Below, in pieces: positions 1 through 5,990 of a DNA stretch of 5,990 nucleotides. Position 1 is the stretch's first letter. Every line of letters begins with the position of its first letter. This stretch comes from Gammaproteobacteria bacterium (lineage in GTDB: Bacteria > Pseudomonadota > Gammaproteobacteria > Enterobacterales > Psychrobiaceae): positions 1 through 5,990 of the forward strand of contig JABSRS010000227.1 of NCBI GenBank assembly GCA_013214885.1, written 5' to 3'. The position numbers and the translations under genes were made by a program. The notes under the pieces are model-generated. The model had not been told where the DNA came from and searched no databases. It was given only the letters and a program-made list of their open reading frames with translations.

Positions 1-792
1 ACTTTAGAGACATCGAGGTTTTTGACCACAATACCGCCATTGTGATGGGCGTAGGTAGCGGCACAAAATCTCGTTTATATCAGACCCTCAACGCTGGTCA
101 CTCTTGGCACTTACTCTACATCAACCCTGAGCCACAAGGTTTTTTAACTCAATAGCATTTTGGGATCGCAACAATGGCTTGTTATTAGGCGATCCTGTCG
201 ATGGCTTTTTTATGATCAAAAAGACCACCGATGGCGGTAAAACTTGGACTCGGATTAAACAACAACATTTACCTAAAATTGCAGCCAACGAATCGGCATT
301 TGCTGCCAGCGGTAATACGTTAATCGTTGGTCAACAAGGTAAAGCTTGGTTTACCACTGGCGGATTCAACGCATCGGTCTATCGCAGTATTGATCACGGT
401 GAAACCTGGCACCGCGACTCAGTACCCTTACACCAAACCAGCCAAACATCTGGCGGCTATGCACTAGCACTAAACAGCAAGCAACAGCTGTTTGTGCTAG
501 GTGGCGATTATAAAAAGCGTGGCGGCAGTTATAACAACATTGCGACAAAAATCGATAAACTATGGACGACACCAGCCAGCCCTAATCAAGGTTTACGCAC
601 CGCAATGGCTTGTATTAACCATGAGTGCCTAAACACCGGAAAATTATTCAGCGATATTTCATACGATCATGGCTCAAGCTGGCAATCATTCTCGGATCAT
701 GGGTTTTTACCCTAGCCGCCAGTAACAATATTTTTCTAGCGGCAGGTCACGACGGCAGAATTGGCGTTATAACGATACAAACTCAAAAATAA
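1..792 (+). pseudogene. BNR/YCF48-like beta-propeller protein, 5'-partial, two frameshifts
   Basis: The remnant reads in three successive frames. Positions 3-152 give a run beginning FRDIEVFDHNTAIVMG and end at TAG 153-155. Positions 149-712 give the main body, and 709-792 give a natural C-terminus ending TLAASNNIFLAAGHDGRIG...QTQK and TAA 790-792. Joined, they form one continuous protein with repeated Asp-box motifs (S/T-x-D-x-G-x-x-W): LNAGHSW, TDGGKTW, IDHGETW and YDHGSSW. Asp-boxes occur in beta-propellers of the sialidase/YCF48 (HCF136-like) type, often annotated as 'oxidoreductase' or 'photosystem II assembly-like' in non-photosynthetic bacteria; the true role is unknown. The first break lies in a T6 run (140-145), the second in a T5 run (704-708); each looks like a net loss of one base. 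The ATG-like or TTG starts inside the second frame are not real starts. The N-terminus lies outside the window. No terminator is visible behind it. Sequencing error is the main alternative to true decay. Confidence 0.8.
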
Positions 793-1125
793 GACCTGTT
801 CCGTTAAATTAGTGGTCAATTGATTTGCGAGAAAAACGGCTGAAGTGACTGGGTTAGGTATTGTATTTAACGCGATACGTCAGTTGCGATAGCATTAATC
901 AACAGCAAACTTGACCGTAAGTAACCTGAGTATCAGTTACGTAATAATCTCCCAGTGTGTTTATTACACCAATTCCGACAATTAGCTGATCACCCATACT
1001 GACTAAAATAAACGATTACATCGTTGCTCTCAATCCCAATAGCTGGCTAATGGTAAATTTAACTGGAATGATGATCAATATCAGCTAAAATAGCGACACA
1101 AAAGACGCCAATAAGATATCTTAAC
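793..1125. other. Gene-free stretch, possible decayed DNA
   Basis: No open frame of useful length, tRNA-like fold, long repeat or clear terminator is seen between the broken propeller gene and the desaturase promoter. All six frames are closed by frequent stops. The longest candidate is a 32-codon minus-strand frame (899-997) with no recognisable product or ribosome site. A short imperfect inverted repeat (GTAAC...GTTAC, around 920-940) has no T-run behind it. It may be the remains of a lost gene or mobile element, but I could not identify one. Confidence 0.6.
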
Positions 1126-1153
1126 TTGAACCTCCCTCATTTTAGCGTACACT
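1126..1153 (+). promoter_or_regulatory. Probable sigma-70 promoter of the desaturase gene
   Basis: A -35 like TTGAAC (1126-1131) and a -10 like TACACT (1148-1153) are separated by 16 bases and lie about 35 bases before the desaturase ATG. The -10 is contained in the palindromic operator at 1144-1161, so a repressor bound there would block RNA polymerase. This is a visual match to consensus only. Confidence 0.5.
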
Positions 1154-1161
1154 TGTAAGCT
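1144..1161. promoter_or_regulatory. FabR/DesT-like palindromic operator
   Basis: AGCGTACACTTGTAAGCT is an 18-base imperfect palindrome: the left arm AGCGTACA and the complement of the right arm AGCTTACA agree at 7 of 8 positions around a CT centre. It resembles the operators I recall for the TetR-family repressors FabR (E. coli fabA/fabB) and DesT (Pseudomonas desCB acyl-CoA desaturase), which sense the unsaturated/saturated acyl-CoA or acyl-ACP ratio. It overlaps the putative -10 of a desaturase gene, where such a repressor would be expected. The palindrome and its position are seen; the identity of the regulator is inferred, and no fabR-like gene is present in the window. Confidence 0.6.
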
Positions 1162-1187
1162 CAATTAAGTTTAGTATTGGAACGACC

Positions 1188-2303
1188 ATGGAAAAACCCC
1201 CTTTAATCTGGTTCAATGTGATCCTTTTCTCAAGCACTTTGCTTGCGACATTAATATTAGTCCCTTGGTATCAATATGCGGTCGGCTTTGATCTGTTGAT
1301 CATTGGATGTGCTGTCGCCAGTTTGTTTTTCTGCGGCTTATCAATTACTGCGGGCTATCATCGACTCTGGTCACACCGCACCTATCAAGCTCATTGGAGC
1401 GTGCGTTTAGTCTTTGCCATTGGCGGTGCCTTTGCGATTCAAAATTCGGCACTTCATTGGTCTAGCGATCATCGTATTCATCACAAGTTTGTTGATAACA
1501 ATGACAAAGATCCCTACAGCGCCAAGCGTGGATTTTGGTACTCACACATGGGTTGGATGTTAAGACACTACAATATCGCGACCTATGACGATTACAGCAA
1601 TGTCCGTGATCTACAAAAAGATCCGATTGTGATGTGGCAGCATAAATACTATGCACTACTAGCGCTACTGACTAATGCTGGCTTCATCTTAGTGCTTGGT
1701 TGGCTAACTGATGCGATGTTAGCCAGTCTTATCGCGGTTGGTTTCACGCGTTTGGTACTGAGTCATCATTTTACCTTTTTTATCAATTCGTGGGCTCATA
1801 TGTGGGGCAACCAGCCTTACACCGACAAGAATACTGCCAAAGACAATTGGTTATTGGCAATATTCACCCATGGCGAGGGCTATCATAACTTTCACCATAT
1901 TTTCGAAATGGATTACCGTAACGGTATAAAATGGTATCACTACGATCCAACAAAATGGTTAATCGTATTGTTGTCGTGGTGTGGGTTAACGACCAAGCTG
2001 CGAGTGACTCCCCAGCAAAAAATTGAACAAGCCAAGCTGGCAATGATTTTGCAACGCACTCAGCAGAAATTAGCTTTGCGTCAAGATGCCGAAGAACTGA
2101 AACTAAAGTTGTTGGCGGAGTATGAACAATTAGTCGCTAAGCTTAATCAGTTTTACGCGCTACGAAAGCAGTTGTTTGAAGATCGAAAACGTCAGTTACT
2201 CAAAGAATATGATAAAACGGCCCTTAAAGCTCAAATTAAAGAGCTAAAACAAGCAATTGAATTACAAAGAAAAGACTGGTTAACTCTAGCCAACTTCGCC
2301 TAA
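1188..2303 (+). CDS. Acyl-CoA delta-9 fatty acid desaturase (membrane di-iron)
   Basis: The 371-residue product is an integral membrane fatty-acid desaturase of the stearoyl-CoA desaturase type. It would insert a cis double bond (delta-9 by family) into acyl chains using O2 and electrons from a redox partner, thereby adjusting membrane fluidity. Three histidine clusters that bind the two irons are present: HRLWSH (58-63), HRIHH (95-99) and HNFHH (233-237, in GEGYHNFHH). The family's NSWAHMWG segment (200-207) is also there. Hydrophobic stretches at about 8-26, 33-52, 73-85 and 155-190 match two membrane hairpins. After about residue 275 comes a ~95-residue tail rich in K, E, Q, L and R, predicted to be a long helix or coiled coil; such tails also occur in related marine gammaproteobacterial desaturases as far as I recall. 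The ATG at 1188 follows a weak TTGGAACG site. It is intact, monocistronic, and flanked by its own promoter/operator and terminator. desA or desC names are used inconsistently, so none is given. Confidence 0.93.
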   Translation: MEKPPLIWFNVILFSSTLLATLILVPWYQYAVGFDLLIIGCAVASLFFCGLSITAGYHRLWSHRTYQAHWSVRLVFAIGGAFAIQNSALHWSSDHRIHHKFVDNNDKDPYSAKRGFWYSHMGWMLRHYNIATYDDYSNVRDLQKDPIVMWQHKYYALLALLTNAGFILVLGWLTDAMLASLIAVGFTRLVLSHHFTFFINSWAHMWGNQPYTDKNTAKDNWLLAIFTHGEGYHNFHHIFEMDYRNGIKWYHYDPTKWLIVLLSWCGLTTKLRVTPQQKIEQAKLAMILQRTQQKLALRQDAEELKLKLLAEYEQLVAKLNQFYALRKQLFEDRKRQLLKEYDKTALKAQIKELKQAIELQRKDWLTLANFA

Positions 2304-2310
2304 TTGATCC

Positions 2311-2350
2311 AATGTAACCTATCGACCAACGGGTAGGTTACATTCTTTTC
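2311..2350 (+). terminator. Rho-independent terminator of the desaturase gene
   Basis: An 11-bp perfect stem AATGTAACCTA (2311-2321) / TAGGTTACATT (2334-2344) with a 12-base loop begins seven bases after the desaturase stop and is followed by CTTTTC. The T-run is short and the stem is AT-rich at its base, so efficiency is uncertain, but position and symmetry fit a transcript end. Confidence 0.75.
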
Positions 2351-2396
2351 ATAGCTCGGCTAAATTATAACCATCCTTGTCAAAAGTGAATGAGTT

Positions 2397-2841
2397 ATGA
2401 AACTTTATGAATTTTCACCAGCCCCCAACGCAATGCGTGTCAGCATTTTTCTCGCTGAATTAAGCATTGAAGTAGCACGCGTTAATGTCGATATTCGTGG
2501 CGGTGAAAACCTCTCTCAGCAATTTAAACAACATGCACCTAATGGTAAATTCCCTACCTTGAGCTCGATGATGGCACCACAATTTGTGAATCAGTGGCCA
2601 TGTGCCGCTACTTCGATTTAACCAATCCCAGTTCATCACCCTCATTATTTGGCCAATCCCCGTTAGAGCAGGCACAAGTTAAAATGTGGCATCGAATAGT
2701 CGAACTCCAAGGGTTATTTCCAGCGATGCAGGCATTTCGTAATATTAGTGGTATTTTTAAAGATCGAGAAAATGTCGTAGCAATTTGCAACGCTGGTTTA
2801 ATCAAGTGGCTCAACGACCCGCAATTAAATCATTAGGATAA
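2397..2841 (+). pseudogene. Glutathione S-transferase remnant, frameshift plus internal deletion
   Basis: The ATG at 2397 opens a thioredoxin-fold GST N-terminus starting MKLYEFSPAPNAMRVSIFLA. At 2559-2564 (TTGAGCTC, where TTGGAGCTC would keep frame) one base is missing. The following frame, 2564-2782, resumes LDDGTTICESVAMCRYFD, carrying the glutathione-binding ESVA motif after the cis-proline segment (now FPT), then the start of the all-helical C-domain up to KDRENVVA. Near 2782 the reading jumps to a third frame, 2782-2841, giving the usual GST end NLQRWFNQVAQRPAIKSLG and TAA 2839-2841. About 146 codons remain of roughly 200-210 in the family, so around 60 residues of the C-domain are deleted. 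A protein made from the ATG would stop at 2621 after 74 residues. The upstream site (GAATGAG) is weak; a TATAAC at 2366-2371 could be a -10 with no good -35. GSTs conjugate or reduce substrates with glutathione; this one is not expected to work. Confidence 0.85.
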
Positions 2842-2852
2842 AGGAAACGCCG

Positions 2853-2993
2853 ATGATTTCGCTCTATACTGCTGCAACGCCTAATGGCTAAAAAATATCA
2901 ATCGCCCTTGAAGAAATGGGACTCGAATACCAAGTTCATCAACTTGATTTAGCGAGCAACCAACAAAAACAAGCGCAATTTCTTGCGATCAAC
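2853..2993 (+). pseudogene. Second GST remnant (YfcG/GstB-like N-terminus) with nonsense codon
   Basis: It begins eleven bases after the first GST remnant, behind a good ribosome site (AAAGGAAA). The ATG at 2853 gives MISLYTAATPNG, then TAA at 2889-2891, then in the same frame KISIALEEMGLEYQVHQLDL...QAQFLAIN. This matches the N-terminal thioredoxin-fold domain of disulfide-bond oxidoreductase/nu-class GSTs of the YfcG kind, where the twelfth to thirteenth residues are usually NGHK or NGWK; the TAA replaces that codon. After about 47 codons similarity ends where the expected NPNGxIPA segment should be, and peptidase sequence follows in frame. All of the C-terminal domain is lost. Two tandem GST genes of different type were probably once co-transcribed here. 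Confidence 0.8.
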
Positions 2994-3442
2994 CTCGACA
3001 GTAATGGTCATATTACCCAAGTCACTGCCAAGATGAATGACAGCTACGATTCATATTGAAATCAAGATGAGAAAAATCATGTAATGTGTCAAGAGATTGG
3101 TCATGTGTTTGGTTTAGGCCATGCCAGTGAAGACGGTTCTAGCAAAAAAAACTGCATGGACACTCACAAGATATCAATAGCCAGTGGCCTAATGCTCACG
3201 ACTATCAAATGCTTGCTGATATATATGGTCATACTGATTCATACAATAGTTACAACGATGATTCTAGCTCAGAGCCAACCCAACCTTGTCGCGGCGGTCC
3301 GAAGAAGTGTGGTAATAACAAAGGAAACTTTGAGTTTGGAATGGGCCATCTGATCATCTCTGAAGACAAATACGAAGTTTGGGTTCAACCTGAAGCAGAT
3401 GGTACTTTAACGGTCCATCATGTCTATCTAGCACGTCAGTAA
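2994..3442 (+). pseudogene. Zinc-metallopeptidase-like protein, 5'-truncated, nonsense and frameshift
   Basis: Reading on in the same frame as the GST remnant gives SNGHITQVTAKMNDSYDSY, TGA at 3057-3059 (TGG for Trp would fit), NQDEKNHVMCQEIGHVFGLGH and ASEDGSSKKNCMD. At 3161-3164 one base is missing; the frame then continues SQDINSQWPNAHDYQMLADIYG, a D/S/N-rich linker, and a C-terminal piece ending TVHHVYLARQ and TAA 3440-3442. The core QExGHxxGxxH followed by CMD resembles metzincin-type sites (HExxHxxGxxH then a Met-turn), except that the first histidine is Gln. I recall a bacterial family with VMCQExGHTFGLDH at this place, so the Gln may be typical and not damage. The N-terminal half, including any signal peptide, is missing. 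The longest unbroken pieces (3084-3353 and 3209-3442) are fragments and not separate genes. Confidence 0.75.
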
Positions 3443-3446
3443 GCTA

Positions 3447-3479
3447 ACAATAAACATCGTCAATGACGATGTTTATTGT
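3447..3479. terminator. Bidirectional hairpin terminator between convergent blocks
   Basis: ACAATAAACATCGTC (3447-3461) and GACGATGTTTATTGT (3465-3479) form a perfect 15-bp stem with a three-base loop. Each strand's descending arm carries TTTATTGT, so the structure is symmetric. It starts five bases after the stop of the peptidase remnant on the + strand and lies 18 bases past the sdhE stop on the - strand. No long T-run follows on either side, which lowers certainty about mechanism; a shared terminator is the natural reading. Confidence 0.75.
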
Positions 3480-3496
3480 ATTAGGTTAACCCTAGC

Positions 3497-3748
3497 TTAT
3501 CGACTAACCTTAACGCGGTTAACAATAAACGTCATCATGGCTTGCAGCGCGGGATCGTCACTTTTTTGGTGACCCATTGCCCAGGCGAACAAATCGGGAT
3601 CATCACACTCAAGCAAACGCTCAAACGTTTGCTTTTCCTCGGTATTAAGATCATCCCATGCCTCTTCAACGAAAGGCATAAACAACACATCAAGCTCTAA
3701 CATACCGCGGCGACATGCCCAACGTAATCTAGGTTTTTCTAATGACAT
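3497..3748 (-). CDS. sdhE: FAD assembly factor SdhE
   Basis: This 83-residue protein matches the SdhE/YgfY/SDHAF2 family, small soluble cytoplasmic helical-bundle proteins that promote covalent attachment of FAD to SdhA of succinate dehydrogenase (and FrdA of fumarate reductase). The signature WACRRGMLELD lies at 10-20, with the conserved RGxxE (R14, G15, E18) implicated in flavinylation. LLECDDPDLFAWAM (45-58) is the second hallmark block and is nearly the same as in E. coli SdhE. Length is normal (about 80-90). The ATG at 3748 follows a purine-rich GAGAGAGAAA. It lies 21 bases behind the thyA stop on the same strand and is the last gene before the hairpin terminator, so it is probably made from the thyA transcript. 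In many gammaproteobacteria sdhE is paired with ygfX (cptA); no such gene follows here. It was formerly called CptB, an antitoxin; that role is disputed. Confidence 0.95.
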   Translation of the reverse strand: MSLEKPRLRWACRRGMLELDVLFMPFVEEAWDDLNTEEKQTFERLLECDDPDLFAWAMGHQKSDDPALQAMMTFIVNRVKVSR

Positions 3749-3769
3749 TCTATTTCTCTCTCTCGTTGT

Positions 3770-4564
3770 CTATATCGCGATAGGGGCTTTGATCGATGGA
3801 TGAGGTTCATAACCCGTGATTTCGAAATCTTCAAACTTATAATCAAAGATTGAATCTGGCTTACGATTAATCCTTAGTGTCGGCAGCGCTCGCGGCTGAC
3901 GAGACAACTGCAAATCGACTTGTTCCATGTGATTACTATATAAATGAGTATCACCACCAGTCCAAATAAACTCGCCCACTTCCAAACCTGTTTGCTGCGC
4001 TAACATATGAGTTAATAAGGCATAACTTGCAATGTTAAATGGTAAGCCAAGGAATACATCACAACTACGCTGATAAAGCTGACAAGAGAGCTTACCGTTA
4101 GCGACATAAAACTGGAACAAACAATGACATGGCGATAGGGCCATTTGATCTAGTTCACCAACATTCCAAGCACATACGATCATTCGGCGAGAATCTGGAT
4201 CTTGCTTTAGCAGCTCAATCAAATCACTGATTTGATCAATCTGTTGACCGTCTGGGGTTGGCCAACTACGCCATTGCTTACCGTAGACTGGACCTAAATC
4301 ACCGTTATCATCAGCCCAATCATCCCAAATCTTAACGCCATGCTCGGTTAAATAGGCGGTATTAGTATCACCATTTAAGAACCATAATAGTTCATGGATA
4401 ATCGAACGGAGGTGACACTTCTTAGTGGTAACTAGCGGAAAACCTTTGCTCAAATCAAACCGCATTTGATGACCAAACACCGAGCGAGTTCCGGTGCCAG
4501 TACGGTCAGCCTTGTCAGTACCAGTTGCTAAAATATGCTGCATTAAATCTAAATAAACTTTCAC
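3770..4564 (-). CDS. thyA: Thymidylate synthase
   Basis: ThyA converts dUMP to dTMP using 5,10-methylenetetrahydrofolate as both carbon donor and reductant, giving dihydrofolate; it is a cytoplasmic homodimer. The length, 264 residues, is that of E. coli ThyA, and residues fall at the same numbers: Arg21 in the phosphate loop DRTGTGTRS, Arg126-Arg127, nucleophile Cys146 in [11 protein letters not shown], the [13 protein letters not shown] block with Arg166, Asp169 and Asn177, and His207/Tyr209 in [13 protein letters not shown]. It ends IKAPIAI, close to the usual AP(V/I)AI terminus. The start is GTG at 4564-4562 and shares one base with the lgt stop (TAGTG). A GAGG site lies 7 bases before it, inside the end of lgt, which supports GTG and coupled translation. 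sdhE follows after 21 bases. Nothing in it looks damaged. Confidence 0.98.
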   Translation of the reverse strand: MKVYLDLMQHILATGTDKADRTGTGTRSVFGHQMRFDLSKGFPLVTTKKCHLRSIIHELLWFLNGDTNTAYLTEHGVKIWDDWADDNGDLGPVYGKQWRSWPTPDGQQIDQISDLIELLKQDPDSRRMIVCAWNVGELDQMALSPCHCLFQFYVANGKLSCQLYQRSCDVFLGLPFNIASYALLTHMLAQQTGLEVGEFIWTGGDTHLYSNHMEQVDLQLSRQPRALPTLRINRKPDSIFDYKFEDFEITGYEPHPSIKAPIAI

Positions 4565-4575
4565 TATTTTGCCTC
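4562..4575 (-). promoter_or_regulatory. Translational coupling site lgt/thyA: GAGG and TAGTG
   Basis: Read on the minus strand, GAGG (4575-4572) stands 7 bases before GTG (4564-4562), and the lgt stop TAG (4566-4564) overlaps that GTG by its last base. No ATG lies in frame nearby that would give the usual N-terminus, so GTG is the start. The arrangement suggests ribosomes ending lgt re-initiate on thyA. Confidence 0.75.
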
Positions 4576-5373
4576 TACAACTACGTCGCGTTTAACATAG
4601 CCATTAATCATTAAAAATAAGCCAATGGCTAACATTGGTATGGTCAGTAACTGACCCATACTGAGATTAAATGTTAGCAGACCTAAATGGGCGTCTGGCT
4701 CGCGGAAAAATTCGATAATAAAGCGCGATACACCATAACCAAATAGGAACAAACCACTTACCATGCCCAATGGACGCGGTTTGCGGCTAAACAAATACAA
4801 TACGAGGAATAAACAGAAACCTTCCAATGCTGCTTGATACAGCTGTGAAGGATGGCGCGCCAGCGGACCACCCCCAGGAAATACCATCGCCCATGGCACA
4901 TCAGATACCCTGCCCCACAGCTCGCCATTAATGAAATTACCAATGCGCCCAAAACCAAGCCCTAACGGCACTAATGGCGCAACAAAATCACCAAGCTCTA
5001 ACATTTTCTTATTAACACTGCGGGCAAAGATAACTAGCGCAATGATCACCCCAATCAAACCACCATGGAAAGACATCCCGCCTTCCCACACTTTAAACAA
5101 ATAAAGCGGATTTGCTAAGAAGTAATCAAAGTGATAAAAAAGTACATAGCCAATACGACCACCAAGAATAACCCCTAAAAAACCATAGAATAATAGATCA
5201 CTGACTTGCTCGCGGGTCCAGCCTGAATTAGGGCGATCAGCTCGGGCATTGCCAAGCATTAAGGCCCCTAAAAACCCCAGTAAATACATCATGCCATACC
5301 AGCGTAATGCCACAGGACCGATCTGGAAAATAATCGGATCGATTTGTGGAAATTGGATAAATTCTTGTACCAT
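4564..5373 (-). CDS. lgt: Phosphatidylglycerol-prolipoprotein diacylglyceryl transferase
   Basis: Lgt moves the diacylglyceryl group of phosphatidylglycerol to the lipobox cysteine of prolipoproteins, the first step of lipoprotein maturation in the inner membrane. The 269-residue product has about seven hydrophobic segments. Family marks are visible: Tyr26 in RWYGMMY, the HGGLIG motif with His103, the Lgt signature [13 protein letters not shown] (142-154) with Arg143, Asn146, Glu151 and Gly154, the RHPSQLYQ block (173-180), and [11 protein letters not shown] (217-227) holding the late conserved Arg and Glu. His103 and Arg143 fall at the E. coli numbers. The ATG at 5373 has an AGAGGA site six bases upstream. 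It sits 22 bases after the permease gene and overlaps the thyA start by one base; the lgt-thyA pair is widespread in gammaproteobacteria. Confidence 0.97.
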   Translation of the reverse strand: MVQEFIQFPQIDPIIFQIGPVALRWYGMMYLLGFLGALMLGNARADRPNSGWTREQVSDLLFYGFLGVILGGRIGYVLFYHFDYFLANPLYLFKVWEGGMSFHGGLIGVIIALVIFARSVNKKMLELGDFVAPLVPLGLGFGRIGNFINGELWGRVSDVPWAMVFPGGGPLARHPSQLYQAALEGFCLFLVLYLFSRKPRPLGMVSGLFLFGYGVSRFIIEFFREPDAHLGLLTFNLSMGQLLTIPMLAIGLFLMINGYVKRDVVVEAK

Positions 5374-5395
5374 TTTTAATCCTCTAACATCGGCA

Positions 5396-5990
5396 CTAGC
5401 CGATTAATATTTTACTGCCAACTAATAACAACAACAGCGCAAAGACTCTTTTTAATGTCTTAATCGGTAGCAGTTTTGCAATTTTAACCCCGAAAGGAGC
5501 AGTAAAAAGTGATACTGAAATAATACCAGCAAGTGCTGGTAAATAAATATAGCCAAAACTCCACGGTGGTAATTCAAAGCTAGTATGTAAACCAGCCCAT
5601 AAATACCCTAATGAACCCATGCTTGAAACGGCTAAACCGCATGCGGCTGATGCGCCAACGGCTCGCAACATTCTAACATCGCACCAGGTTAAAAACGGCA
5701 CCATCATGATCCCTCCGCCAACACCGAGTAAACTAGATAAACCACCAACAAACACACTAACAACACCCAAGCCTGCTTTATTGGGCTCTACTTCAGTTTC
5801 ACAGGTGGCTACATCCGATTTTTTGGAACCAAACCACATTTGCAATGACATTAAAATGACAAAGACCGCAAACATTAATTTAAGGGTATCACTTGGAATA
5901 ACATCAGCAAAATAACTGCCAAATAAAGCACCAAAACCAATGCCTAAGACTAATGGGGGTAATAATTTAATCGGGATATTGCCTGATCGT
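5396..5990 (-). CDS. TSUP family (TauE/SafE-like) membrane permease, 5'-partial
   Basis: The reading frame stays open to the window edge: 38 codons precede the internal Met at 5875, beginning [20 protein letters not shown], so that Met is not the true start. The 197 residues seen are the C-terminal three-quarters of a protein of about 260. The product is very hydrophobic, with about six membrane segments in view. The second-repeat hallmark [15 protein letters not shown] (encoded around 5690-5735) is typical of TSUP transporters, which export or import small organosulfur or C2 anions such as sulfite, sulfoacetate or sulfolactate; substrate cannot be told from the sequence. A short charged loop (GSKKSD...EVEPNK) separates the two halves of the inverted-repeat fold. 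It is the first visible gene of the minus-strand set and ends 22 bases before lgt, so the operon promoter lies beyond the window. The neighbourhood upstream in relatives commonly holds ptsP and rppH, which is recalled and not visible here. Confidence 0.92.
   Translation of the reverse strand, partial: RSGNIPIKLLPPLVLGIGFGALFGSYFADVIPSDTLKLMFAVFVILMSLQMWFGSKKSDVATCETEVEPNKAGLGVVSVFVGGLSSLLGVGGGIMMVPFLTWCDVRMLRAVGASAACGLAVSSMGSLGYLWAGLHTSFELPPWSFGYIYLPALAGIISVSLFTAPFGVKIAKLLPIKTLKRVFALLLLLVGSKILIG

Noticed and set aside
920..945. Short inverted repeat GTAAC...GTTAC as terminator or operator
   Set aside because: Only five paired bases around a ten-base middle, no T-run, and no gene ends nearby on either strand.
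899..997. Minus-strand 32-codon frame beginning MGDQLIVGIG in the gene-free stretch
   Set aside because: No ribosome site, no recognisable family, short, and surrounded by dense stops; chance reading is more likely.
793..1125. Insertion-sequence remnant or CRISPR-like repeat
   Set aside because: No terminal inverted repeat pair, target duplication, transposase frame or regularly spaced repeat could be found by eye.
2460..2814. Minus-strand open frames of 68-71 codons across the GST remnant
   Set aside because: They mirror the GST coding frame and show no start signal or known motif.
3057..3059. TGA in the peptidase remnant as a selenocysteine codon
   Set aside because: It replaces a position where Trp (TGG) fits, no SECIS-like hairpin is evident after it, and the gene carries another lesion and lacks its N-terminus.
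5873..5875. ATG at 5875 as start of a 159-residue permease
   Set aside because: The frame continues upstream to the window edge with clear TSUP-like membrane sequence, so this Met is internal.
5619..5915. Plus-strand open frame of 98 codons
   Set aside because: It is antisense to the TSUP gene, has a Pro/Thr-rich composition typical of the reverse of membrane-protein codons, and has no family features.

Overview
The window reads as a chromosomal stretch of a marine, probably cold-adapted gammaproteobacterium of the Shewanella/Psychrobium/Alteromonadales kind. The reasons are the moderate-to-low GC, an aerobic stearoyl-CoA-type desaturase with a FabR/DesT-like operator, a gammaproteobacterial SdhE, and a TSUP permease-lgt-thyA run of the sort I recall from that group. 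The genus is an inference; no sequence search was possible.

Left part (1-3442, + strand): an accessory area where only one of five gene remnants or genes is intact. It starts with a BNR/YCF48-like beta-propeller protein broken by two frameshifts (1-792), then a 395-base stretch without a gene (793-1187). Next comes the intact fatty-acid desaturase (1188-2303) with its own promoter, an 18-base palindromic operator and a strong hairpin terminator. After it lie three decayed pieces: a glutathione S-transferase with a frameshift and an internal deletion (2397-2841), the first ~47 codons of a second, YfcG-like GST with a nonsense codon (2853-2993), and, joined to it in the same frame, the C-terminal part of a zinc-metallopeptidase-like protein with a nonsense codon and a frameshift (2994-3442).

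Centre: a perfect 15-bp hairpin at 3447-3479 sits between the convergent blocks and probably stops transcription from both sides.

Right part (3497-5990, - strand): a tight, intact set read as TSUP-family permease (cut by the window edge) -> lgt -> thyA -> sdhE. Gaps are 22 bases, a one-base overlap (TAGTG) and 21 bases, so it is probably one operon. It joins a membrane permease, lipoprotein diacylglyceryl transfer, dTMP synthesis and flavinylation of succinate dehydrogenase; these are housekeeping jobs that need not act in one pathway.

I found no convincing undescribed system. The most informative points are the putative fatty-acid-responsive operator on the desaturase promoter, the chain of decaying genes with a GST/peptidase deletion joint, and sdhE placed directly behind thyA without its common partner ygfX.
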